Source: Pseudomonas sp. RIT409
GTDB lineage: Bacteria; Pseudomonadota; Gammaproteobacteria; Pseudomonadales; Pseudomonadaceae
DNA length: 64,000 nucleotides
Reading direction: 5' to 3'
NCBI RefSeq assembly: GCF_003052515.2
Contig: NZ_QARE02000018.1
Location: forward strand, 1 to 64,000
Part shown: positions 53,303 through 61,425 of the stretch, one piece after another
How the letters are laid out: each line of letters opens with the position of its first letter
Numbering within the stretch: position 1 is the stretch's first letter
The notes under the pieces: model-generated
The model's input: the letters and a program-made list of their open reading frames with translations, nothing else
The model's database searches: none
What the model was told of the DNA's origin: nothing
Program-made: the position numbers and the translations under genes

Positions 53303-55653
53303 GACGTCAGATCAGCTTTCAGGCGCGTATCGCGGGCGTTCTGATTCTGCTGCTGTTGATCGTGGTCGGCGCGGTGGTTCTCGCCGTCAAGGCCGCGACC
53401 CAGGACGCCGTGCGTAAGCAGGCGCAAGCCCAACTGGAAGTGGGCACTCGGGTATTCGAAGGCCTGCTGGAAATGCGCGGTAAACGATTGCGCGATGCGG
53501 TGCAGTTGCTGTCCAGTGATTTCGGCTTCCGTGACGCGGTCGCATCGGCTGATTCGGCCACGATCCGCTCGGTCCTGCTCAACCATGGGGCGCGCATCAA
53601 TGCCAACGACATGTTCCTGTTGGGCATGGACGGTAAAGTGCTGTCCAGCACGCTGGAGCAGATTCCCGAAGGCTCGCCGTTCCCCTATTTCCAGGCCCTG
53701 CGCGATTTGAAGTCGCATAACCAGTCGATGCTCATCGTCCCTTTGCAGGGCAAGCCGCACTTGTTGGTAGAAAGTACGGTGTCGGCACCCTTGCCCATGG
53801 CGCGGGTGGTGATGGGGTTCAGCATGGACGACGACCTCGCCCAGGAACTGCGTTCGCTCAGTGGCTTGCAGGTTTCGTTTCTCTCGATGGTCGATCACCG
53901 GCCGGGGGAGATCATCACCACGCAACCGCAAGACCTCAATGACAGCTTGCAGGCGCTGATGATGAGCCCGGCCAGTAATCAGATGCAGATGACCGAGCAT
54001 GGCAAGCATCGCTTCTTGAGTACGCGCCTGAGCCTGGGGAATACGGGTGACAGCAATGGCGATCAGGTCGTCGCGCTGCTTCAGTGCCCGCTGGATCAAG
54101 CCATGCAGGCGTTCGCACCGCTGGATGAGAAGCTGCTTTGGATCACGGCGATCGCTCTCTTCGCGTCGCTGATTGGCACCCTGTTGTTGGCGCGTAGCGT
54201 TTCCGGGCCGGTCAGAACGCTGGCGCAGGCGGCCGAGCGGATCGGCGAAGGGGATTACAGCACGCCGGTGACCCTCGAGCGCAGCGATGAATTGGGGCTG
54301 TTGGCAGGGGCCATCAACCATATGCAGGCCGGCATCGCCGAACGTGAGAAGCAGTTGGCCCATAACGCGCTGCACGACGGGCTAACAGGCCTGCCCAACC
54401 GCGCGTTGGTCATGGAGCGTCTGGGCAGCGCCATCTCGTCTCGACGGCGTGTTGCCCTGTTGTATCTGGGCATCGATAACTTCCGCGCGATAAACGACAG
54501 CATTGGCCCGGAAGGTGTCGAGGAGCTGTTGCAGGTCATGGGTGAACAGTTGCAGTTGCCCCTGCGCCCGGGCGACACCGTGGCGCGGTTGTCCGGCAAT
54601 GAGTTTCTGTTGTTGGTGCACAACGCCGAGATCGACAGCGCGGTGGCAGTGGCAGACCGCTTGCAACGGCTGTTGCTCAAGCCGCAGCACATTGCGGATC
54701 ACGACATTTCATTGGACGCCTGCATCGGGATCGCTGCCTATCCCGTCCATGGCGATTCACCTTCCGAGCTGCTCAGCCGCGCGTCCATCGCCCGTCAGGA
54801 TGCCACGCAGTTGCCTGGGCGTTTGCAGGTGTACGAGGACGGTCGCGACGTGGCGCACCAGCGACAGATTCGGCTCATCCGCGACCTGCGCCATGCCGCC
54901 CGTAATGGCGAACTGATGCTGCATTACCAGCCCAAGCTGGACATTCGCAACCGTCGGGCACGGCAGGCCGAAGCGCTGCTGCGCTGGCAACACCCGCAGT
55001 TCGGCAGTGTGTCCCCTGCGGAGTTCATCGTGCTGGCCGAGCGCACCGGCAGTATTCAGTTGCTGACCAACTGGGTGATCGAGGAGGCCATGCGCCAGTT
55101 GGCCGAGTGGAATCGTCGCGGTCTGCGGGTGCAACTGTCGGTGAACATCTCGGCTGACGATCTGCTCGATGGCGATCTGGCGGACCGCGTGTCCGATCTG
55201 CTCAAGCTGTACCGAGTGCCCGCCGAGCAGTTGATCTTCGAAATCACCGAAAGCGCGGTGATGCGCGAACCCGAGCACGCGTTGCGGGTACTCAATCGGC
55301 TGCGTGAGTGCGGTATCAGCTTGTCCGTGGACGATTTCGGTACCGGTTACTCGTCGTTGGCTCACCTCAAGCGGCTGCCGGTGCAGGAGTTGAAGATCGA
55401 TCAGTCGTTCGTGCGCAACCTGGATGAAACCAGTGAAGACGCAGTGATCGTCCGCTCGACCATCGAGATGAGCCACAACCTGGGGCTCAAAGTGGTGGCC
55501 GAAGGGGTCGAGTACGAGCATAGCCTGCGTCTGCTGGAGCGCTGGCATTGCGATACCGCGCAGGGTTACTTGATCAGTCGGCCGCTCAATGCGGTCGCGT
55601 TCGAAGCCTGGATCGCCCAGTCCCCTACGTCCCCTGGCATGATGATTCATTGA
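53299..55653 (+). CDS. Membrane GGDEF/EAL sensor protein
   Basis: A 784-residue inner-membrane protein. TM1 at about 10-33 and a periplasmic sensor of about 240 residues are followed by TM2 at about 278-300 and a HAMP segment (SVSGPVRTLAQAAERIGEGDYSTPV). The GGDEF domain has the motif changed to SGNEF, so cyclase activity is unlikely. The EAL domain is intact (AEALLRWQHP, DDFGTGYSSL, ELKIDQSFV) and should hydrolyse c-di-GMP. Its coupling to the cupredoxin gene suggests that the periplasmic protein feeds its sensor domain. Confidence 0.9.
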   Translation: MRRQISFQARIAGVLILLLLIVVGAVVLAVKAATQDAVRKQAQAQLEVGTRVFEGLLEMRGKRLRDAVQLLSSDFGFRDAVASADSATIRSVLLNHGARINANDMFLLGMDGKVLSSTLEQIPEGSPFPYFQALRDLKSHNQSMLIVPLQGKPHLLVESTVSAPLPMARVVMGFSMDDDLAQELRSLSGLQVSFLSMVDHRPGEIITTQPQDLNDSLQALMMSPASNQMQMTEHGKHRFLSTRLSLGNTGDSNGDQVVALLQCPLDQAMQAFAPLDEKLLWITAIALFASLIGTLLLARSVSGPVRTLAQAAERIGEGDYSTPVTLERSDELGLLAGAINHMQAGIAEREKQLAHNALHDGLTGLPNRALVMERLGSAISSRRRVALLYLGIDNFRAINDSIGPEGVEELLQVMGEQLQLPLRPGDTVARLSGNEFLLLVHNAEIDSAVAVADRLQRLLLKPQHIADHDISLDACIGIAAYPVHGDSPSELLSRASIARQDATQLPGRLQVYEDGRDVAHQRQIRLIRDLRHAARNGELMLHYQPKLDIRNRRARQAEALLRWQHPQFGSVSPAEFIVLAERTGSIQLLTNWVIEEAMRQLAEWNRRGLRVQLSVNISADDLLDGDLADRVSDLLKLYRVPAEQLIFEITESAVMREPEHALRVLNRLRECGISLSVDDFGTGYSSLAHLKRLPVQELKIDQSFVRNLDETSEDAVIVRSTIEMSHNLGLKVVAEGVEYEHSLRLLERWHCDTAQGYLISRPLNAVAFEAWIAQSPTSPGMMIH

Positions 55654-55665
55654 TTGGTTGAAGTT

Positions 55666-56544
55666 ATGACACGTAGTCTCTCGGCGGTATTAAGCCCTGT
55701 GGTGTTGGCGAGTCTGGTGGGGGGAGTGCCTCTGCTCGCCGAAGCCGATCAGGGGCGCCTGATTGCAACCGGCGGCGCCAGCAGCATCGAAGGTGCGGCC
55801 GGGGGCGGGATTATCCCGTGGGCCGTGCTGGGCGGGTACGACGAGCAGGGCGAGTGGAGCGCCAACCTGTTCGGCACCCACATCAACCTTCCCGACTACA
55901 CGCTGGATGTCGCCGGTGCAGGGTTCACCTACGGCAACCGCGTGGAATTTTCATACGCTCACCAGCGATTTGACTTGGGCTCGTTGGTCCACAAATTCAG
56001 CTTGCCGGACGACAACCTCACTCAGGACATTTTCGGCGTGAAGCTGCGCCTGTTCGGCGACCTGATCTACGATCAATTGCCACAGGTGTCGGCGGGGCTT
56101 GAGTACAAGCATCAAAACGATTTTCTGATTCCCCACTTGGTGGGCGCCAAGCGCGATGCCGATGTCGAGGGTTACCTCACGGCCAGCCGTTTGTTCATGG
56201 GCGCCGCGTTTGGTTACAACGTGGTGGTCAACGGCGGCGTGCGCTATAGCCGCGCCAACGAGACCGGTTTGCTCGGTTTTGGCGGCGATCGTCGAGACAC
56301 CCGCAGCGTGCTGAAAGAAGGCTCCGTGGCGTTGCTGTTCAACCCCAGGTGGGCGGTTGGGGTGGAATACCGCGAAAAACCGGACAATCTGTCCTTTGCC
56401 GGAGAAAGCGATTGGGCCGACGCCTTTGTCGGTTGGTTTCCCAACAAACATGTCTCAGTGGTGCTGGCCTACGCGCGCCTAGGTGAAATCGCAACGCTCG
56501 ATAACCAGAACGGCACCTATCTGTCTGTGCAGGGGAGCTTCTGA
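55666..56544 (+). CDS. DUF3034 protein, probable outer-membrane beta-barrel
   Basis: A 292-residue protein with a signal peptide (about 1-28) and alternating beta-strand-like segments (WAVLGGYDEQGEWSANLFGT, GVEYREKPDNLSF) ending in VQGSF, as in DUF3034 family members. The final aromatic residue is typical of outer-membrane barrels. The start at ATG 55666 is 12 nt after the EAL gene stop. It overlaps the haemoglobin gene by one base. Function is unknown. Confidence 0.75.
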   Translation: MTRSLSAVLSPVVLASLVGGVPLLAEADQGRLIATGGASSIEGAAGGGIIPWAVLGGYDEQGEWSANLFGTHINLPDYTLDVAGAGFTYGNRVEFSYAHQRFDLGSLVHKFSLPDDNLTQDIFGVKLRLFGDLIYDQLPQVSAGLEYKHQNDFLIPHLVGAKRDADVEGYLTASRLFMGAAFGYNVVVNGGVRYSRANETGLLGFGGDRRDTRSVLKEGSVALLFNPRWAVGVEYREKPDNLSFAGESDWADAFVGWFPNKHVSVVLAYARLGEIATLDNQNGTYLSVQGSF

Positions 56545-56975
56545 TGCTGCGACCGTTGCGTTGGATGACGTGCTTGAGCCTGGCGCTGCTGACGGCCTGC
56601 GCGCAGCAGCCACCACAGGATGACAGCCTGTATCGCGCTTTGGGCGAGCGGGCCGGGATTCAGAAAGTCGTCGAAGGGATGTTGTTGCACGTGGCCCGGG
56701 ACGACCGAATTGTCGAGCACTTCCGCAGAATCGACATCGTTCGTCTGCGCGATAAGCTGGTGGAGCAATTTTGCGTAGAGACGGGTGGGCCCTGTACCTA
56801 CACGGGCGACAGCATGGCAGAGTCCCACAAGGGCCAGCACCTGACCCGCAGTGATTTCAACGCATTGGTGGAGGATCTGATCGACGCGATGGATGAATTG
56901 AACATTCCGGTCCCGACTCAGAACCGGTTGATTGCGCGGCTGGCGCCGATGCGAGGGGAGGTGATCGATAAATAA
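56544..56975 (+). CDS. Group 1 truncated haemoglobin with lipoprotein signal
   Basis: A 143-residue protein. A lipobox LLTAC (Cys19) follows a hydrophobic stretch, then a truncated-globin domain (LYRALGERAGIQKVVEGMLLH, with the probable proximal His in ESHKGQHLTRSDF). Globins of this class bind O2 or NO at haem. Anchoring one in the envelope as a lipoprotein is unusual. It shares a base with the DUF3034 stop and ends the operon. Confidence 0.82.
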   Translation: MLRPLRWMTCLSLALLTACAQQPPQDDSLYRALGERAGIQKVVEGMLLHVARDDRIVEHFRRIDIVRLRDKLVEQFCVETGGPCTYTGDSMAESHKGQHLTRSDFNALVEDLIDAMDELNIPVPTQNRLIARLAPMRGEVIDK

Positions 56976-56994
56976 CCTCCCAACACCGACTGAA

Positions 56995-57074
56995 GGAGCG
57001 CGCTTGCCCCCGATTGCGGTGTGTCAGCACTCAATAGTGGATTGACACACCGCAATCGCGGGCAAGCGCGCTCC
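56995..57074. repeat. REP doublet after the haemoglobin operon
   Basis: Two 32-bp arms (56995-57026 and 57043-57074) with one mismatch, sharing GCGCGCTTGCCC with the other REP doublets in the window. It lies between convergent genes. Confidence 0.93.
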
Positions 57075-57100
57075 TACAAAGGTTCATCGTTCAAACACAA

Positions 57101-57132
57101 AAAAGGCGGTCATCTCTCGATGGCCGCCTTTT
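57101..57132. terminator. Bidirectional terminator between haemoglobin operon and gcd
   Basis: AAAAGGCGG / CCGCCTTTT stem-loop (57101-57132) with A-run and T-run on either side, able to end transcripts from both strands. Confidence 0.9.
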
Positions 57133-57151
57133 CATTTACCGCTCTACCGAA

Positions 57152-59572
57152 TCAGTCCGGCAGCTTGTAGGCGATGATGTAGTCGCCCATGCGGGTGCCC
57201 AGCGAACCGTGGCCCCCGGCGACGATCACCACATACTGCTTGCCGTCTTTACCGGTGTAGGTCATCGGTGTGGCCTGGCCACCTGCAGGCAGACGGCCGG
57301 CGAACAGTTCCTTACCGGTTTTCACGTCATACGCGCGCAAGTACTGGTCGAGCGTGCCGGCCAGGAAGCCGACACCGCCAGCAGTCACCATCGAACCGCC
57401 CATGCTGGGCACGCCCACTGGCAGACCGATCGGCACAGGGGTGTTGTCACGGCTGGTACCGTTCTTGTGCTTCCAGATGACTTGGTTGGTGGTCAGGTCG
57501 ACCGCTGCCACGTTACCCCACGATGGGGCCTGGCAAGGCATGCCCAGCTGGGACATCAACGGGTGCATGATCACTGCATAAGGCGCGCCGGTGTTCGGCT
57601 GCACGCCGCTGGTTTCGCTCTCGCGTTTGCTGCCTGCTTCGACCTGGGCACGCGGCACCAGCTTGGAGACGAAGGCCATGTAGTTCGGGCTGGTGAACAT
57701 CAGTTGGCGGACCGGATCGACCGAAACGGCGCCCCAGTTGAACACGCCCACGTTGCCCGGATAAACGATGGTCCCTTGTTCGGACGGTGGCGTGTACTGA
57801 CCTTCGTAGCGCAGTTCCTTGAACTGAATGCGGCACAGCATCTGGTCGAATGCGGTGGCGCCCCACATGGCTTTCTCGGTCAGTTCAGGTGGCAGCATGT
57901 TCAGCCGCGAGCGGGCCTGAGTCGGCGCGGTGTGGTCGCCTTGTGCAGCACCCGTCGGTGCCGGGACTTCGTCGATCGGTACGATTGGCGTGCCGTCGCG
58001 GCGGTCCAGCACGTAGAGGCTGCCCTGCTTGGTCGGCTGAATCACAGCTGGCTTGACGCCTTCCGGGGTCTTCAGATTGATCAGCGTGGGTTGGCTCGGC
58101 ACGTCCATGTCCCACAGGTCGTGGTGAGTGAACTGATAGTTCCAGCGCACCTTGCCGGTGTTGACGTCCAGCGCGACCAGACCGGCGCTGAACTTCTCGG
58201 CGCCTGGGGTACGGTCGCCGCCATACTGGTCAGGCATCTGGTTGCCCAGTGGCAGGTAGACCAAGCCCAGCTTCTCATCGACGCTGGCCAGGGACCACAT
58301 GTTCGGGGCGTTGCGCGAGTAGAACTGATCGGCGGCGATCGGCGCGGTGGCATCAGGGTTGTTGGCATCCCAGTTCCACACCAGCTTGCCATCATGCACG
58401 TCATAGGCACGAATCACGCCCGACGGCTCATTGGTCGACTCGTTATCGGTGACGTGGCCACCGATGATCACCAGGTTGCGAGTGATCGCGGCGGGCGAGG
58501 TCGAATAGTAGCCGCCCGCCGTAAACGGACCGATGTTGGCACGCAGGTCGACAGCACCTTTGTTGGCGAAATCTTCGCACACCTTGCCGGTGTCAGCGTT
58601 CAATGCAATCAGACGGGCATCGGCGGTCGGCAGGTAGAGGCGACGAGGGCAAGCGGTCGCCACGGCCTGGCCGGCGTCTGACAACGCAGCAGCCGGCGCG
58701 CCGACATCGGATTTGGCGTAGGCGTCTTCGTCATAGTACGAAACACCTCGGCAGGTCATGTGTGCCCAACCGGTGAAATTCTTCGCACCTTCCCTGGAGA
58801 TCTGAGGGTCGTAGGACCAGATCGTCTTGCCCGTGTCAGGGTCCAGCGCAAGCACCTTGCTGTGTGGGGTGCAGGCGTAGATCATGCCGTTGACCTTTAG
58901 CGGGGTGTTTTCGTTGGTCAGCTCCACCGGGTCTTCGGCTGTTGGCAAATCGCCGGTGCGAATGCGCCAGGCTTCCTGAAGCTTTCCGACGTTTTCAGGG
59001 GTGATCTGCTTCAGTGGCGAGTAGCGGTTGCCATGCTCGGAACGGCCATAAGCTTGCCAGTCGCCTTCCGGCATTGGCTGCGGGTCGTACGCCACGCCTG
59101 CATCGTCGCGATCCAGCTTGCCCTTGATCTCGCCAGGGTTGGTGAACTGACTGGCAATCGCGGTGAGGCCAGCCAGCACCACGGCAATGCTCAGCGCAGC
59201 CGTTGGCAGACCGCCCGGTTGGCCACGCAGCACCGGTCGGCGGAACCAAGGCAGCAACATGACGACGCCGAGTACGAACCACAGCGACAGGCGTGGCACC
59301 AACTGCCACCAGTCCAGGCCGACTTCCCACAATGCCCAGACCGTGCTGAGGAACAACACGATGGCAAAGACACCCAGCGCGGCGCGGCTGCCTTTGATCA
59401 GCAGTGCACCTGTGAGAATGAAGCCGATACCCGCGAGCAGGTAATACAGCGACCCGCCCAGTGTCAGCAGTTTGATACCCCCGGCCAGCAAGGCCAGGCC
59501 CATGATAAGAATCACCAGTCCGAGCAGGCTCGGTAACCGGCGGCCCCTACTGAAAGCACCGTCAGTGCTCAT
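57152..59572 (-). CDS. gcd: Membrane-bound PQQ-dependent glucose dehydrogenase
   Basis: An 806-residue quinoprotein. Five N-terminal transmembrane helices (about 14-140) anchor it to the inner membrane; the rest is a PQQ beta-propeller in the periplasm (NRYSPLKQITPENVGKLQEAW, GTPIVPIDEVP, YVVIVAGGHGSLG). It oxidises glucose to gluconate and passes electrons to ubiquinone. Length fits Gcd; quinate dehydrogenases are close relatives, but the oprB neighbour favours glucose. Confidence 0.92.
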   Translation of the reverse strand: MSTDGAFSRGRRLPSLLGLVILIMGLALLAGGIKLLTLGGSLYYLLAGIGFILTGALLIKGSRAALGVFAIVLFLSTVWALWEVGLDWWQLVPRLSLWFVLGVVMLLPWFRRPVLRGQPGGLPTAALSIAVVLAGLTAIASQFTNPGEIKGKLDRDDAGVAYDPQPMPEGDWQAYGRSEHGNRYSPLKQITPENVGKLQEAWRIRTGDLPTAEDPVELTNENTPLKVNGMIYACTPHSKVLALDPDTGKTIWSYDPQISREGAKNFTGWAHMTCRGVSYYDEDAYAKSDVGAPAAALSDAGQAVATACPRRLYLPTADARLIALNADTGKVCEDFANKGAVDLRANIGPFTAGGYYSTSPAAITRNLVIIGGHVTDNESTNEPSGVIRAYDVHDGKLVWNWDANNPDATAPIAADQFYSRNAPNMWSLASVDEKLGLVYLPLGNQMPDQYGGDRTPGAEKFSAGLVALDVNTGKVRWNYQFTHHDLWDMDVPSQPTLINLKTPEGVKPAVIQPTKQGSLYVLDRRDGTPIVPIDEVPAPTGAAQGDHTAPTQARSRLNMLPPELTEKAMWGATAFDQMLCRIQFKELRYEGQYTPPSEQGTIVYPGNVGVFNWGAVSVDPVRQLMFTSPNYMAFVSKLVPRAQVEAGSKRESETSGVQPNTGAPYAVIMHPLMSQLGMPCQAPSWGNVAAVDLTTNQVIWKHKNGTSRDNTPVPIGLPVGVPSMGGSMVTAGGVGFLAGTLDQYLRAYDVKTGKELFAGRLPAGGQATPMTYTGKDGKQYVVIVAGGHGSLGTRMGDYIIAYKLPD

Positions 59573-59692
59573 AGTTTCGTACTCCGTAACGATTTAGTGG
59601 TTGACGCCAATCCCTTTGTCGCGTTCTGGCTTTGAAGCCATCGCCTTCACGCTAGTTCCTCAAAGGGAATACAGAAAGGTTCGTCAGAGCGA

Positions 59693-61057
59693 TCAGAACG
59701 AGGACTGGACCTTGAGACCCGCCACCAGCGCATCGTCCACCTGGCTCACGCCCCCGGGATGACGGATGAACTGCAGGTTGGGACGCACGGTGAGCCACTT
59801 GGCCACGTGGACCCCGTAGTAGAGCTCTGCGTTGTATTCGGTGTCCTGCACGGGCAGGTAGGCCGGGTCGCTGTAATCACTGGCGCCACTGACCTGATTT
59901 TGCAGGTGGATGTTCTTGCGATAAGCGGGGTTGACGTGAAGGCGGCCGATGGCCAGGCCAAGGTCATCTTTCGGACGAGCGTCGAACGGACCGGTGTAGG
60001 TCGCACCCAGCGCAACGTAGTTGTCGATCATGTTGGTTTTCTTGTCGTGCACTGTGCCGTTGGCGAACAGGCTCAGGCCTCGGCTGTCATCGCTGGCCTG
60101 GCGGGTGACCTGCTGGCGCAAGGTCAGCCACATGCCATGCTTGCTTGACGATGAGGCGTAACCTTCACCGCTCAGTGCCGCGTAACGGCCATCGCTGTCT
60201 TTGTAGACGTCGCTGCTGTCTGCGCTGCTGTAGTAATACCCAAAGCGGTACTCGCCGGGCAGGTCGTTGATTCTCGGAGACCATACCAGTTCGACCGGCA
60301 GCACGGCGCCTTGCGTACCGCTGCCGCTGAGTTTGAAGTGATTGCCGTTTTCCAGGTTCGACGGATTCTGTTCGAAGGCGCCGACCTGCACGAACAGGGC
60401 GGGGGTGAGCTGGTATTTCACACGCATCGCCCACTGGCTGATCGGCCAATTGTACCAGATGCCGCCACCCCAGTTGCCGACCTGCGAGCCGCAAAACGCG
60501 AGGTTCTGGAAGTCGCACGGAAACGTGTTGAAATCCTCCCCTTCGTTGAACCGGCCGACTTTAATGCTCAGCGCCTGATCGAGGAATTTCTGCTGGTACC
60601 ACAGGTCGGTGAGCCGGGTGACACTGCCTCGCCCCCAGACTTCCTGGGAAGACGAGATCGTGCCAGTGCGCGGGTCAGATACCCGGTCGTTGCTGATGTT
60701 GTCGCCGTTGCGGTTGGTCAGCGTCAGTTGGACCTCTGCGTCGTGCCAGCCAAGGATCTTCTGCAGATCCAGGTGTGCGCCGAGGGCGAATTGATCGCTG
60801 TAACGGGTGGCTTTGTCATGGTTATAGCCGCCATGCAGATTCGAACCGACTTCGATGACTGTCTCGAGCTTGAAGTCATACCCCTCTTGCGACAGCGCGG
60901 TGCGCTTGCCATTCCAGTCGCCCAGCATCCATGGCGATTCAGTGTCGAACGCGGGGGCGGCGTGGGCGCAGGTCGTCAACGCCAGGGTGGCAAGAACAAA
61001 CAGATGGCGAGGACTCAAGGAGCGCGGCAGGGTGCGATGTATCGAGTTCGAGTGCAT
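59693..61057 (-). CDS. oprB: Carbohydrate-selective porin OprB
   Basis: A 454-residue outer-membrane porin. A signal peptide (about 1-33, MHSNSIHRTLPRSLSPRHLF start) is followed by the OprB family sequence (SPWMLGDWNGKRTALSQEGYDF, GEDFNTFPCDFQNLAFCGSQVGNW) ending in VQSSF. It lets glucose and other sugars into the periplasm, where Gcd acts. ATG 61057 gives a good signal; the longer reading adds 27 residues. A LacI-type palindrome lies upstream. Confidence 0.93.
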   Translation of the reverse strand: MHSNSIHRTLPRSLSPRHLFVLATLALTTCAHAAPAFDTESPWMLGDWNGKRTALSQEGYDFKLETVIEVGSNLHGGYNHDKATRYSDQFALGAHLDLQKILGWHDAEVQLTLTNRNGDNISNDRVSDPRTGTISSSQEVWGRGSVTRLTDLWYQQKFLDQALSIKVGRFNEGEDFNTFPCDFQNLAFCGSQVGNWGGGIWYNWPISQWAMRVKYQLTPALFVQVGAFEQNPSNLENGNHFKLSGSGTQGAVLPVELVWSPRINDLPGEYRFGYYYSSADSSDVYKDSDGRYAALSGEGYASSSSKHGMWLTLRQQVTRQASDDSRGLSLFANGTVHDKKTNMIDNYVALGATYTGPFDARPKDDLGLAIGRLHVNPAYRKNIHLQNQVSGASDYSDPAYLPVQDTEYNAELYYGVHVAKWLTVRPNLQFIRHPGGVSQVDDALVAGLKVQSSF

Positions 61058-61147
61058 GAACGTGTGATTCTTCTGAGGGTGTGAAGACAACGCAGATTGG
61101 CCACTGCGTCGATAAGCCGCGAGAGAACGGCTTGACACGTTAGCGAA

Positions 61148-61159
61148 TGAAACGTTTCA
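61148..61159. promoter_or_regulatory. TGAAACGTTTCA palindrome upstream of oprB (LacI-family operator)
   Basis: A perfect 12-bp palindrome about 91 bp before the oprB start, of the FruR/Cra-like LacI-family operator type. The regulator is not identified. Confidence 0.65.
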
Positions 61160-61425
61160 GCCTGCGGCCGGGCGCGATGATAGGGCCCTAACGATTTTTA
61201 GAAAAGTCGATTTTGCGACATGAATAGTTACGGATGACGCAACAGTCCATTTTTTTGAGACAGCGCTGTCCCTCAATGCTTATTGGATCCAGATGGGGTG
61301 GGCAGGCGTGGAAGCTGCGGGCAAACGTTACGGATGACGTACAGATGAGAGCGCAACTTATGCGTGAGAGCCGGGCGTGGCCGACTCCCACACGATGGCT
61401 GCCCTGTGGTGGGCGGCGGATGAAC
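61160..61425. other. Intergenic region with 13-bp direct repeat
   Basis: No gene is seen. GTTACGGATGACG occurs at 61227-61239 and again at 61327-61339, exactly 100 bp apart. The end of the TonB receptor transcript must lie here, but no strong terminator is apparent. Confidence 0.4.
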
